From Phycisphaerae bacterium (GTDB lineage: Bacteria; Planctomycetota; Phycisphaerae; Tepidisphaerales; Tepidisphaeraceae), in NCBI GenBank assembly GCA_014380825.1, contig JACMJD010000521.1, positions 1-27,691 of the forward strand: a DNA stretch of 27,691 bases, given 5' to 3'. The translations under genes and the position numbers were made by a program. Position 1 is the stretch's first letter. Each line of letters begins with the position of its first letter. Positions 15,586 to 23,849 of the stretch are shown here, piece after piece. Under the pieces are notes generated by a model. It ran no database searches and was not told where the DNA came from. It was given only the letters and a program-made list of their open reading frames with translations.

Positions 15586-15632
15586 CCTGCGGTTTAGGAA
15601 ACCGCCGCTCTATCCAACTGAGCTACGCGGGC
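15559..15632 (-). tRNA. tRNA-Arg (anticodon CCU)
   Basis: Read on the minus strand, a full cloverleaf forms: acceptor GCCCGCG/CGCGGGT (first pair G-U), D arm GCTC/GAGC, anticodon arm GCGGT-TTCCTAA-ACCGC, variable loop AGGTC, T arm ACAGG-TTCGAAT-CCTGT, discriminator A. The CCA end is not encoded. The anticodon CCU decodes AGG. The 3' part is the presumed attachment site of the adjacent integrase, and the gene remains intact. Confidence 0.96.
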
Positions 15633-15670
15633 AATTGCACGTTCGCTTGGGGGGCGATTCGCGCTCGACA

Positions 15671-15698
15671 AATGTATTCGCCGCGTACAGTGTAGCAA
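15671..15698 (-). promoter_or_regulatory. Possible promoter of tRNA-Arg
   Basis: On the minus strand TTGCTA (15693-15698) and TACATT (15671-15676) are 16 bases apart, each matching four of six consensus positions, about 39 bases before the mature tRNA. An inverted repeat TTCGCC/GGCGAA (15677-15704) overlaps it and also faces the arsenate reductase gene, so the site may serve both directions. Confidence 0.35.
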
Positions 15699-15718
15699 GG
15701 CGAACGAGGTCGTGAGCG

Positions 15719-16162
15719 ATGAATCGGAAGCTGAAAATTATGTTCCTGTGTACCGGAAACTCCTGCCGCTCGCAGATGGCAGAAGGGTGGGCGCGGACGC
15801 TGAAGGGCGATTCGATTGAGGCTCATTCGGCCGGCGTCGAACCGCATGGCATGAATCCGCGCGCGGTGCGCGCGATGCGGGAGGCGGGCGTCGATATTTC
15901 GTCACACCATTCAAAGCACACGGACGAAGTGAGGCACGTTGAGTTCGACTACGTCGTAACCGTGTGCGACCACGCGCACGAGAGCTGTCCGATTTTTCCG
16001 GGGAACGCGAAAATCATGCATGTCGGCTTCGACGATCCGCCTGCGCTGGCGAAGGATGCGACGACGGACGACGACGCGATGCCGCACTATCGGCGAGTGC
16101 GCGACGAGATAAAAGCGTTCATCGAACGGCTGCCGCAGGCGCTGGTGGAAGGGCCGCGATGA
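15719..16162 (+). CDS. arsC: Arsenate reductase, thioredoxin-coupled type
   Basis: A 147-residue cytoplasmic enzyme that reduces arsenate to arsenite, of the low-molecular-weight phosphatase fold. The P-loop CTGNSCR is at residues 11-17 (nucleophile C11, R17). The two further redox cysteines are C83 and C90 in VTVCDHAHESCPIFPG, which identifies the thioredoxin-linked ArsC class rather than a plain tyrosine phosphatase. HVGFDDP (about 101-107) holds the general acid Asp. The length fits the family. The stop overlaps the start of the next gene by the ATGA at 16159-16162, so the sigma factor is translationally coupled. With the methyltransferase downstream this makes an arsenic resistance block. 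Confidence 0.93.
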   Translation: MNRKLKIMFLCTGNSCRSQMAEGWARTLKGDSIEAHSAGVEPHGMNPRAVRAMREAGVDISSHHSKHTDEVRHVEFDYVVTVCDHAHESCPIFPGNAKIMHVGFDDPPALAKDATTDDDAMPHYRRVRDEIKAFIERLPQALVEGPR

Positions 16163-16764
16163 AAAGAGATGCGCAAACGATGCTAAACCTAGCCGAGCCG
16201 TTGCGGCGGTTCGTGCGGAAGCGGGTGAACGATTCGCATGAGGCGGATGATATCGTGCAAGATGTCTTGCTGAGGGCGATCGCTAACGCCGATTCGACGC
16301 CGCCGGATGAGCGGTTGGCAGCCTGGATGTTCCGCTCGGCACGCAATCTGATTATCGATCGATTTCGATCTCGGGCCGTGCGCGATGCGGCAAGCATCGA
16401 AACAATCGATCCGATTCAAGACGATGATGACGACGTCGACGAACAAGCAGGAGTCGTGGCCGAACTTGCGGCGTGTTTACGGTGCATGGTCGATCGGCTG
16501 GACGCACCGTATCGCAAGGCGCTGAAGCTCGCGGACTTGAATGGGCGGACGCAGCAGCAGGTAGCGAACAAGATGGATATCTCGTTGTCCGGAGCGAAGT
16601 CGCGCGTGCAACGCGCGCGACAACAGCTTCAGGCGATGCTGTCGGCGTGCTGCAACGTCGAGCGCGACGCGCGAGGAAACGTCACTGATTTTCAGCCCTC
16701 GGACCGATCACGCCAAAGCTGTGCCGATAGAGGCTGCGATCCGGACGCGAAACCGTGCGACTGA
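16159..16764 (+). CDS. sigZ: ECF sigma factor, SigZ-like, with Cys-rich C-terminal tail
   Basis: 201 residues from the ATG at 16159, which overlaps the arsC stop; the longer upstream reading frame is a shadow of arsC. Region 2 is visible as LRRFVRKRVNDSHEADDIVQ, continuing DVLLRAI, then AWMFRSARNLIIDRFR. Region 4 is ALKLADLNGRTQQQVANKMD followed by the recognition helix ISLSGAKSRVQRARQQL. The tail after region 4 is short and has five cysteines (C164, C165, C188, C193, C200), including ACCNVERDARGNVTDF, a pattern known from SigZ-type proteins. No anti-sigma gene is next to it. Placed between arsC and arsM, with no arsR in view, it may itself sense arsenite or a metal through the tail and switch on the block, by analogy with CorE-type ECF factors (inference). 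Confidence 0.88.
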   Translation: MKRDAQTMLNLAEPLRRFVRKRVNDSHEADDIVQDVLLRAIANADSTPPDERLAAWMFRSARNLIIDRFRSRAVRDAASIETIDPIQDDDDDVDEQAGVVAELAACLRCMVDRLDAPYRKALKLADLNGRTQQQVANKMDISLSGAKSRVQRARQQLQAMLSACCNVERDARGNVTDFQPSDRSRQSCADRGCDPDAKPCD

Positions 16765-16849
16765 AAATCTTGCGTCCTTCGCAATTCGCGTGCGTCTACA
16801 CGGTGGCTGACGCGATGGTCGCGCCCGCCCAACCACAACGGAGAATAGT

Positions 16850-17752
<903 letters not shown>

Positions 17753-17754
17753 AA

Positions 17755-20700
17755 CTATCGGCGGCGCCTTCTCGTCGCGAGAGCAAGCAATCCGTAAATG
17801 ATTCCGGCGCTGGTCGGTTCCGGCACAGCATTCAGGAAGCTCGTCGCGTACGGCTGCCCGAACTGCTGATAGTGATCCATCACCATTTGCAGCGCCGGGG
17901 TGTTTATGCCGTAGTCACTGCGGTCACCGCCATTCAGGTATGAGAGCGCGCGTCGCAACGTTCCGGTTTGCGTGTTGAATGCGCCGTCGATCAAGGAGTA
18001 GTCGTCGAAGTCGACGATGCCGTTGTAGTCGAAATCGCCGTTGAACCAGCCGGTGCGATTGTTGTTGAAGCCGCCGTCGGTGTGGCTGTAATCGTCGAAG
18101 TCGACAACGCCGTTCAGGTCTGTGTCGCCGTTGTACGTGAACTTGATGACGATATCGGAGTTGGCGATGGTGAAGCCGTCGAAGAGCGCCGCCGCGCCTT
18201 GGCCGATGTGGAAATCGGCTCCGCTGATCGCGCCGAGGTTCTTGTTCTTCGGCACCGAATTTTTCGCCGCCGTTGAAGTCAGGCCGGGCCGATCCCAAGC
18301 CGCGCCGTGGCGGGCGAATGCGATTTGCGATTCGACGGTCGGCAGGTTGCCCGATGTCAGGATCAGATCGTTGTCATTCAGATCGAACGTGCTGGTTGGC
18401 GACGCGCCGCCGGGACTCGTGAAGTTCGCGATGCGGCTCGTGCCGCTGTTCCCGCCGTTGGTGTTCACCGACACCACGCCGTTCGTCACGTTGAGCGTGC
18501 CGGCGCCGCGGATGTTCGCGGTGGACGATGACGCGTTGCCGGTGTTGTCCCAGTATCCATCGAGCTGCACGGAACCCGCCGCGAGCTGATGGTTGCCCGT
18601 GGTCGTCATGGTGCCGCCGCTCTGCACGTTGATGGCGCCGCCGGTGCTGGTGATGCCGCCACCGTTGGCGCCAGTGATCACCAGATGCGCACCGGATTCG
18701 GCGCGCATGATGCCGACGTTGACGAAGCCGCCAGCCACGTTGACCGGGTCGATCGTGAGCGCGCCTCCCGACCCGGCGATCAGCCCGCGATTGATCACCG
18801 CCAGCGAGTTGTTGCCGACCGCGCCGAAGCCGCGAATCGTGTTGTTTGAATCGAGCGAATTATCGCCGGCCACCGCGGCGACCTGCGCGCCGGTGGAAGC
18901 GAGGTTGATCGCGCCGCCTCCGGTCAGCACGATCGGTGCGCCGCTGACCTGCACCGACGTGAAATTCGCCGATGCGTTGACGTTGATCGACCCGGCATTG
19001 GTGATCGTGCCGCCGCCGGTGAGGAACAGCGTCGCGTTGTTGGCGATCTGAATATCGCCGTTGTTCGTGATGCCGTTGACGGACGCGTTGTGGTTAGCGG
19101 GCACCGAGATCGTGCCGGTTCCAGCAGTGGTGAACGTTCCGCCGGCGATGCTCATACTGCCGAGCAGTTGCACGCTCGATCCCGTTTGCGCCAGGATCGT
19201 GCCGCCGTTGTTGTTGACGCTGCCGCCATTCGCGCCGGTGAATGACAAGGTCGCGCCGGTCTCGGCGCGCATGATGCCGAGATTGACGAAGCCGTTGCCC
19301 AGGTTGACCGGATCGATGTTCATCCCGCCGCCGGATGCGCTGATCAGGTTGTGGTTGATCACCGCCAGCGAGTTGTTGCCGACGACGCCGAATCCGCGAA
19401 TCGTGTTGGTCGACTCGAGTGTTCCAGTTCCGGCGACGCCGGCAACGTTAGCGCCGGCCGATGCGAGATTGATTGCTCCGTCGCCCGCCAGCGCGATCGA
19501 GCCGCCATTCACCTGAACCGCCGTGAAGTGGGCGGCCGCGTTGACGTTGATCGAGCCAGAGTTCGTGATCGGGCCGTTGCCGTTGAAGAACAGCGATGAA
19601 TTGTTGGCGATCTGAATGTTGCCGGTGTTGGTCACGCCGTCGACGAACGCGTTGTTGCTCTGCGGCACGGCGATCGTTCCGCTGCCGAGCGTTGCGAGCG
19701 TTCCGCCGGAGATGCTGATGCCGCTGACGAACTGCACGACCGAACCAGTCTGCGCGACGATCGTGCCGCTGTTGGCGAGCGCGCCCGCGTTTGCGCCGGT
19801 GATGGTGAGGATTCCGCCGTTGCTGGCGCGCATGGCTCCGAAGTTGGTTACGCCTTCCGCGGTGTTGGCCGGATCGACGAGCAACACCTGGGTTGCGACG
19901 TTCGCATCGACGACGGCTGCCGCGCCGTTGATGTAGCCGATGGCATTGCTGCCAAGCTGGCCGAAGCCGCGGATCGTGTTGTTGAGGTTGCTGAGAATGC
20001 CGCTTCCGCCGCTGCCGAGGTGGGCAACACCGGCGCCGGTTGATGACAGCTCGATCGCGCCGCCGCCGCTGAGCGTTGTGGTGCCGCCGCCGATCACGCG
20101 GGCGACGGTCGTATTCGTTCCAGCCGACACCGCGAGCACGCCGCTGTTGAGGAACGAATTCGTAAGCTGGAAGGCGGCTGCATTATCAACGACCATGCTG
20201 CCGGCGTTGGCGACACCATCCAGCGTGACGGTCGAAGTCAACACGTGCGTAGACCCCGTGCCGGCCGTGCTGAACGTTCCGCCGGTGACGCTAGCGCCGT
20301 TGAGCTGGACGACCGAACCGTTCTGCGCCGTGACCGTGCCATTGTTTGTATACGCGCCGCCATTCGCGCCGGTGAATTGCAGGATTCCGCCGCTGCTGGC
20401 GCGCATCTGCCCGTTGTTGATGAATCCGCCCGCGACGTTCGGCGCATCGATCAGCAGCATCTGTGCGTTGATGTTCGCGTCGACGACGCCGCTTGCCTGG
20501 TTGATGAACGTCAGCGAATTCGTACCAAGTTGGCCAGCGCCGCTGATCGTGTTGTTGGTGTTGGTGAGCGCGCCACTTCCGCCGATCATTGCAACGCCGG
20601 CGCCGCTCGTGCCGATCGTGATCGCACTGCCGCCGCTAAGCGTCGTCGCGCCGTCGAATCGCAACTGCGTGTTGTTTGTCGAGGCGGTCACGTTGATGCT

Positions 20701-21615
20701 GCCGACGTTGCTGATGTCGCCGCCGGCAAAGAGCGTGGCATTGTTCAGCAAGGTGATATTGCCGAGGTTGGCGAACGAGCTGAGTGACGCCGAATTCGCC
20801 GCGGCCACTCGAACCACACCGGCGCCGCTTGTCGTGTACGTTCCGCCGGAGATCGAGATGCCGCCTTCCAGGCTCACGTTCGACAGGTCGCCCGCGCTGA
20901 TTGTGCCGGTGTTGGAAATGCCGCCGGCGTTGGCGCCGGTGATTCGCAGCGATCCGCCGTTGCTGGCGCTCATCGTGCCGCTGTTGAGGAATCCGCCAGC
21001 GACATTCGCCGAATCAATGAGGATCGCCGCGCCGTTTCGGTCGGCATCGATGATGTGGCGGTTGTCGAAGCGCAAACCGTTCGTCGCGATCTGCCCCGCG
21101 CCGCGAATCGCGTTGTTGACGTTCACGAACGTGCCGCTGCCGGTGATCACCGGCACGCCGGCGGCGGTCTGGTTGAGCACGATCGCTCCTCCGCCGGTTG
21201 CAGTGAGCGTCGCACTCGCCGAGACACTCAGCGCGGTCGTGTTTGCCGCGGCATTCATGCTCAAAGTACCTGCATTCGCGAGGCTCGCCACACCGGCGAT
21301 GCCGTTCATCGTCAGCGTGAAGCTGTTGGCGATATTCAACTGATCGCTCGCGCTGATGCTGAGGTTCGCCAAGCCAACGCCGAGGTTCATCGTGACGACG
21401 GAGTTTTGCGCCGCGCCGTTGTCGATCAGGACGTCAAAGTTCCCGTTGGGCATGACGCCGCCCGTCCAATTGCCCGGCGTGTTCCAGTTGCCGGCGGTCG
21501 GGCCAGTCCATGTAACGACTGTCTGCCCCAGCACTTGCGACGTGAGCGAACCCGCCGCCAGCGCGGCGGCCAAGCCGAGCGCCAGCTTTCCCGTATTGAT
21601 GTGACGACGCGCCAT
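17755..21615 (-). CDS. Repeat-rich PEP-CTERM surface protein with dockerin-like module
   Basis: 1,286 residues from the ATG at 21615, which has GGGAGA six bases upstream; a longer GTG start at 21723 lacks such support. The signal peptide is LALGLAAALAAGSLTSQVLG. Next comes VTWTGPTAGNWNTPGNW, the usual first strand of autotransporter-like beta-helix proteins. The body has about five repeats of 190 residues, each marked by NTIRGFGxxGNNSL, GGFxNxGxMRA, ITGANGG and GSINVNA. The C-terminus has two EF-hand-like motifs, DTDLNGVVDFDDY and DFDYNGIVDFDDY, then AFNTQ. The last residues are VPEPTSAGIIYGLLALATRR followed by Arg residues, a PEP-CTERM signal processed by an exosortase (not in this window). 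It is likely a secreted, envelope-anchored structural or adhesive protein. The start faces the lacI gene across a 181-bp gap. Confidence 0.88.
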   Translation of the reverse strand: MARRHINTGKLALGLAAALAAGSLTSQVLGQTVVTWTGPTAGNWNTPGNWTGGVMPNGNFDVLIDNGAAQNSVVTMNLGVGLANLSISASDQLNIANSFTLTMNGIAGVASLANAGTLSMNAAANTTALSVSASATLTATGGGAIVLNQTAAGVPVITGSGTFVNVNNAIRGAGQIATNGLRFDNRHIIDADRNGAAILIDSANVAGGFLNSGTMSASNGGSLRITGANAGGISNTGTISAGDLSNVSLEGGISISGGTYTTSGAGVVRVAAANSASLSSFANLGNITLLNNATLFAGGDISNVGSINVTASTNNTQLRFDGATTLSGGSAITIGTSGAGVAMIGGSGALTNTNNTISGAGQLGTNSLTFINQASGVVDANINAQMLLIDAPNVAGGFINNGQMRASSGGILQFTGANGGAYTNNGTVTAQNGSVVQLNGASVTGGTFSTAGTGSTHVLTSTVTLDGVANAGSMVVDNAAAFQLTNSFLNSGVLAVSAGTNTTVARVIGGGTTTLSGGGAIELSSTGAGVAHLGSGGSGILSNLNNTIRGFGQLGSNAIGYINGAAAVVDANVATQVLLVDPANTAEGVTNFGAMRASNGGILTITGANAGALANSGTIVAQTGSVVQFVSGISISGGTLATLGSGTIAVPQSNNAFVDGVTNTGNIQIANNSSLFFNGNGPITNSGSINVNAAAHFTAVQVNGGSIALAGDGAINLASAGANVAGVAGTGTLESTNTIRGFGVVGNNSLAVINHNLISASGGGMNIDPVNLGNGFVNLGIMRAETGATLSFTGANGGSVNNNGGTILAQTGSSVQLLGSMSIAGGTFTTAGTGTISVPANHNASVNGITNNGDIQIANNATLFLTGGGTITNAGSINVNASANFTSVQVSGAPIVLTGGGAINLASTGAQVAAVAGDNSLDSNNTIRGFGAVGNNSLAVINRGLIAGSGGALTIDPVNVAGGFVNVGIMRAESGAHLVITGANGGGITSTGGAINVQSGGTMTTTGNHQLAAGSVQLDGYWDNTGNASSSTANIRGAGTLNVTNGVVSVNTNGGNSGTSRIANFTSPGGASPTSTFDLNDNDLILTSGNLPTVESQIAFARHGAAWDRPGLTSTAAKNSVPKNKNLGAISGADFHIGQGAAALFDGFTIANSDIVIKFTYNGDTDLNGVVDFDDYSHTDGGFNNNRTGWFNGDFDYNGIVDFDDYSLIDGAFNTQTGTLRRALSYLNGGDRSDYGINTPALQMVMDHYQQFGQPYATSFLNAVPEPTSAGIIYGLLALATRRRRR
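18550..21130 (-). repeat. Tandem coding repeats, period about 570 bp, about five units
   Basis: The landmark coding (N)xIxGxGxxxxN recurs near 21105, 20535, 19963, 19386 and 18820, giving a spacing of 566-576 bp. The last two units are almost identical at DNA level over long stretches (for example near 18790 and 19356), which points to recent duplication or gene conversion. These are protein-coding repeats, not a CRISPR array. Confidence 0.85.
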
Positions 21616-21680
21616 GTGAATCTCCCTTGTGCCAATTGAGCGATGCGTGGCTTTTACGTCGTTTTCCGGGTGCCCCTCAA

Positions 21681-21696
21681 TACGCCGGTTGGCGTA
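21681..21696. promoter_or_regulatory. Hairpin in the leader of the PEP-CTERM gene
   Basis: TACGCC, loop GGTT, GGCGTA form a perfect 6-bp stem in the divergent region, 66 bases before the PEP-CTERM start. It could be an mRNA leader structure or a binding site. Confidence 0.4.
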
Positions 21697-21735
21697 GATC
21701 GGGCGGAATCTGCATGTTGCCACGGGATAATTTGC

Positions 21736-21764
21736 TTGACCCGCGCGGGGTCAGAGGCCACAAT
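21736..21764 (+). promoter_or_regulatory. Probable lacI promoter
   Basis: TTGACC (21736-21741) and CACAAT (21759-21764) are separated by 17 bases. A GACCC/GGGTC inverted repeat (21738-21752) overlaps the -35 box and the spacer. The -10 box touches the operator that follows, fitting repression by the encoded protein. Confidence 0.5.
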
Positions 21765-21777
21765 GAAAGCGGTTACA
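21764..21777. promoter_or_regulatory. LacI/GalR-type operator
   Basis: TGAAAGCGGTTACA matches every fixed base of the LacI-family operator pattern TGNAANCGNTTNCA, with the central CG. It lies 19 bases before the lacI start, so autoregulation is likely, and control of the divergent PEP-CTERM gene is possible. Confidence 0.75.
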
Positions 21778-21796
21778 AGGCTGAATTTCTGCAATT

Positions 21797-22840
21797 ATGA
21801 GCGATGTGATCATTCCATCTCGGGCGCGCAAGACACAACCCACGTTGTATGATGTGTCGCGTCTCTCCGGCGTCTCATCCGCCACCGTCTCCCGCGTCTT
21901 CAACGATACCGCCCGCGTTAGTGACGATGTCAAAAAGCGCGTTCTCGACGCAGCCAAGCAGCTTGCCTACGAGCCCAGCCACGCCGCACGAGCGCTGGCG
22001 GGGCGGAAAACGCTGACCCTTGGCGCGATCTTCCCGGAAATCGCCAGCGGCTTCTACGCGGATGTCCTGGCAGGCATCGACGAAGTGGCCGCCGAGCGCG
22101 GGTTTGATGTGCTGGCCTCATTCGTCGGTAAGCGACGCAATCGCGCCGATCTCGTCAAGCGACTTCTTCGACAGGGCCGTGTCGATGCGTTGCTGCTTCT
22201 GAATCTGGATGACAGCGCCGATCTGGCGCCGGGTTCGATCGATCAGCTTCCGATCGTCCTGATCGATCGCGAGATCAGCGGCTCGACGCTGCCGGTTATC
22301 GGCATGGACAACGTCGGCGGCGCCGAGGCGATGATCGAACATCTGTTCGAACAAGGCCATCGCCGCATCGCGATGCTCACCGGCCCGAAGGGCAACTACG
22401 ACTCCGAGCAGCGCATGCTCGGCTGTCGCAACGCTTTCGCGCGGCTCGGATTGTCGATGGACGAGCGACTCATGTGGGAAGGCGCCTATACAATCGCCAG
22501 CGGCGTGCGCGCGGCGCGCGACTTTCTGGAATCGAAAATGCCGCTGCCGGATGCCATCTTCTGTTTCAACGACGCGATGGCGATCGGCATGCTCGGCGAG
22601 CTTCAACGCTCGGGAATCATTGTTCCGCGCGACGTTGCGTTGGCAGGGTACGACAACGTCGAAGCGGCAGCGCATCTCTCGCTCACGAGCGTGGCGGGAC
22701 CGATGCGGTTAATGGGTCAGGTGGCCGCTCGTCGCGCGATCGATCTGATCACGCAGGACGAACGACCGGCGGGCGATCGTCTGCAAGTCAGACTGGTCGT
22801 CCGTGAATCGTCGGCGGGCAAAGATCGCTCGCCGAAGTAA
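21797..22840 (+). CDS. LacI/GalR-family transcriptional regulator
   Basis: 347 residues. The N-terminal HTH is [20 protein letters not shown] (16-35), with the hinge helix around [11 protein letters not shown]. The sugar-binding periplasmic-like domain follows: [77 protein letters not shown] and VALAGYDN. Length and layout are complete for the family. A consensus operator lies just upstream at 21764-21777. The gene is followed after 44 bp by the prepilin-like gene and then a secreted glucanase gene on the same strand, so its ligand is probably a sugar released by that enzyme (inference). Such proteins normally repress until the ligand binds. Confidence 0.95.
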   Translation: MSDVIIPSRARKTQPTLYDVSRLSGVSSATVSRVFNDTARVSDDVKKRVLDAAKQLAYEPSHAARALAGRKTLTLGAIFPEIASGFYADVLAGIDEVAAERGFDVLASFVGKRRNRADLVKRLLRQGRVDALLLLNLDDSADLAPGSIDQLPIVLIDREISGSTLPVIGMDNVGGAEAMIEHLFEQGHRRIAMLTGPKGNYDSEQRMLGCRNAFARLGLSMDERLMWEGAYTIASGVRAARDFLESKMPLPDAIFCFNDAMAIGMLGELQRSGIIVPRDVALAGYDNVEAAAHLSLTSVAGPMRLMGQVAARRAIDLITQDERPAGDRLQVRLVVRESSAGKDRSPK

Positions 22841-22884
22841 GCCAGCGGATCGATTTGTACGACTACCCTCACGCGGAGGAAACG

Positions 22885-23841
22885 ATGTTGCAAAGAAGAA
22901 CTAAACGCGAAGCAATCGCGACCGGGTTTACTCTGGTCGAGTTGCTTGTGGTGATCGGCATCATCGCCGTCCTCGTCGGCATCCTGCTACCGGCGCTGAG
23001 CCGCGCCCGCGAGCGCGGCAACCAGGTGAAGTGCATGGCGAACCTGAAGCAAATCGGGTTGGCGATGCAGATTTACACGAATGACAACAAGGGGATGATG
23101 CCGTACGGGATAGCGGTCAAAGACAAGACATACTACGACGGCAATTCCACCGGTTATCTATATCAGGGCGAAACCGCCGACTGGACGACGCTCCTTGCGA
23201 ACGTGATGAATCGCCGGGGCACTTCGTATGCGGATCAGCCCGCTTCAGGTTCGAACAATCTTGGCGCCCGCGCGGTGTTCACTTGTCCGACGGTCGGCAT
23301 CGAAATCGTGACACCGTCGATCGTAACCCATTACTCAGCACACCCCCGGGTGATCCCCGACTTGGAGACGAAGGATAGTTACAAGAGCCTTGTCACGGGA
23401 AATCCGAATTTCGGTCTGAAGACATACAAGGCTGGCCGCATCAAGCGACCTACGGAAATCGCGGTCATCTTCGACGCATCGATCACAAATCCGAACAACA
23501 CCGCAGGGCAGTGGATCGCGTTCGCCGTGGCGTATCAGTTGGACAAGAATCGCCTCTTCGGGCGGCGACCATTTCTGGTGGATGACTGGAGCCGGGCACT
23601 ACCCGCGGACCAGCCAATCGCCGGTGGCGCGCCAGTGGATTTGACTCCCAGTTCCAACAATCTGAAGGACATCAACACCGACGGCGACAACAACAAAGGC
23701 AACGTCCGCTTCCGTCATTCCGGCGAATCGCAGATGAACGCGCTGATGCTCGATGGCCACGTCGAGGCGTTCAAGTACAACAAGCAAACACAGACGACCG
23801 ACTTGCTTCGCAAGAACATCTTCGTGACCTCGAACAACTGA
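22885..23841 (+). CDS. Prepilin-like protein with N-terminal methylation motif and H-X9-DG domain
   Basis: 318 residues from the ATG at 22885, which has GGAGGA four bases upstream; a TTG at 22855 is less likely. [20 protein letters not shown] is a type IV prepilin leader cut after Gly, followed by a hydrophobic helix and [20 protein letters not shown]. The C-terminal end has [20 protein letters not shown], the H-X9-DG signature of the large pseudopilin-like family expanded in Planctomycetota and Lentisphaerota. These proteins are exported and may form pilus-like fibres or type II secretion pseudopili; their exact job is not established. The gene lies 44 bp after lacI and 8 bp before the glucanase gene, so the three are probably one operon. 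Confidence 0.9.
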   Translation: MLQRRTKREAIATGFTLVELLVVIGIIAVLVGILLPALSRARERGNQVKCMANLKQIGLAMQIYTNDNKGMMPYGIAVKDKTYYDGNSTGYLYQGETADWTTLLANVMNRRGTSYADQPASGSNNLGARAVFTCPTVGIEIVTPSIVTHYSAHPRVIPDLETKDSYKSLVTGNPNFGLKTYKAGRIKRPTEIAVIFDASITNPNNTAGQWIAFAVAYQLDKNRLFGRRPFLVDDWSRALPADQPIAGGAPVDLTPSSNNLKDINTDGDNNKGNVRFRHSGESQMNALMLDGHVEAFKYNKQTQTTDLLRKNIFVTSNN

Positions 23842-23849
23842 TCCGCCCG

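Larger units (their letters stand above)
11672..15610. mobile_element. Decayed integrative element inserted at tRNA-Arg(CCU); left end not found
   Basis: The right end is fixed by a tyrosine recombinase gene whose last codons run into the 3' part of a tRNA-Arg gene, the usual arrangement for elements that use a tRNA as attachment site. Cargo recognised: the SSB-tip protein, an HTH protein, an excisionase remnant and the integrase. The integrase and excisionase are broken, so the element should no longer be mobile on its own. No second copy of the tRNA 3' end was seen to the left, so the left coordinate given is only the end of the outermost recognised gene. Confidence 0.5.

Noticed and set aside
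15964..16158. Longer N-terminus for the SigZ-like factor
   Set aside because: It lies wholly inside arsC in another frame; the ATG at 16159 with ATGA coupling matches the family start.
18550..21130. Possible CRISPR or non-coding satellite array
   Set aside because: Units are about 570 bp, fully coding in one frame and joined without spacers.
19940..21343. 467-codon plus-strand frame antisense to the PEP-CTERM protein
   Set aside because: Long only because the repeated GC-rich coding sequence lacks stops in this frame; composition is Pro/Ala/Val-rich with no domain.
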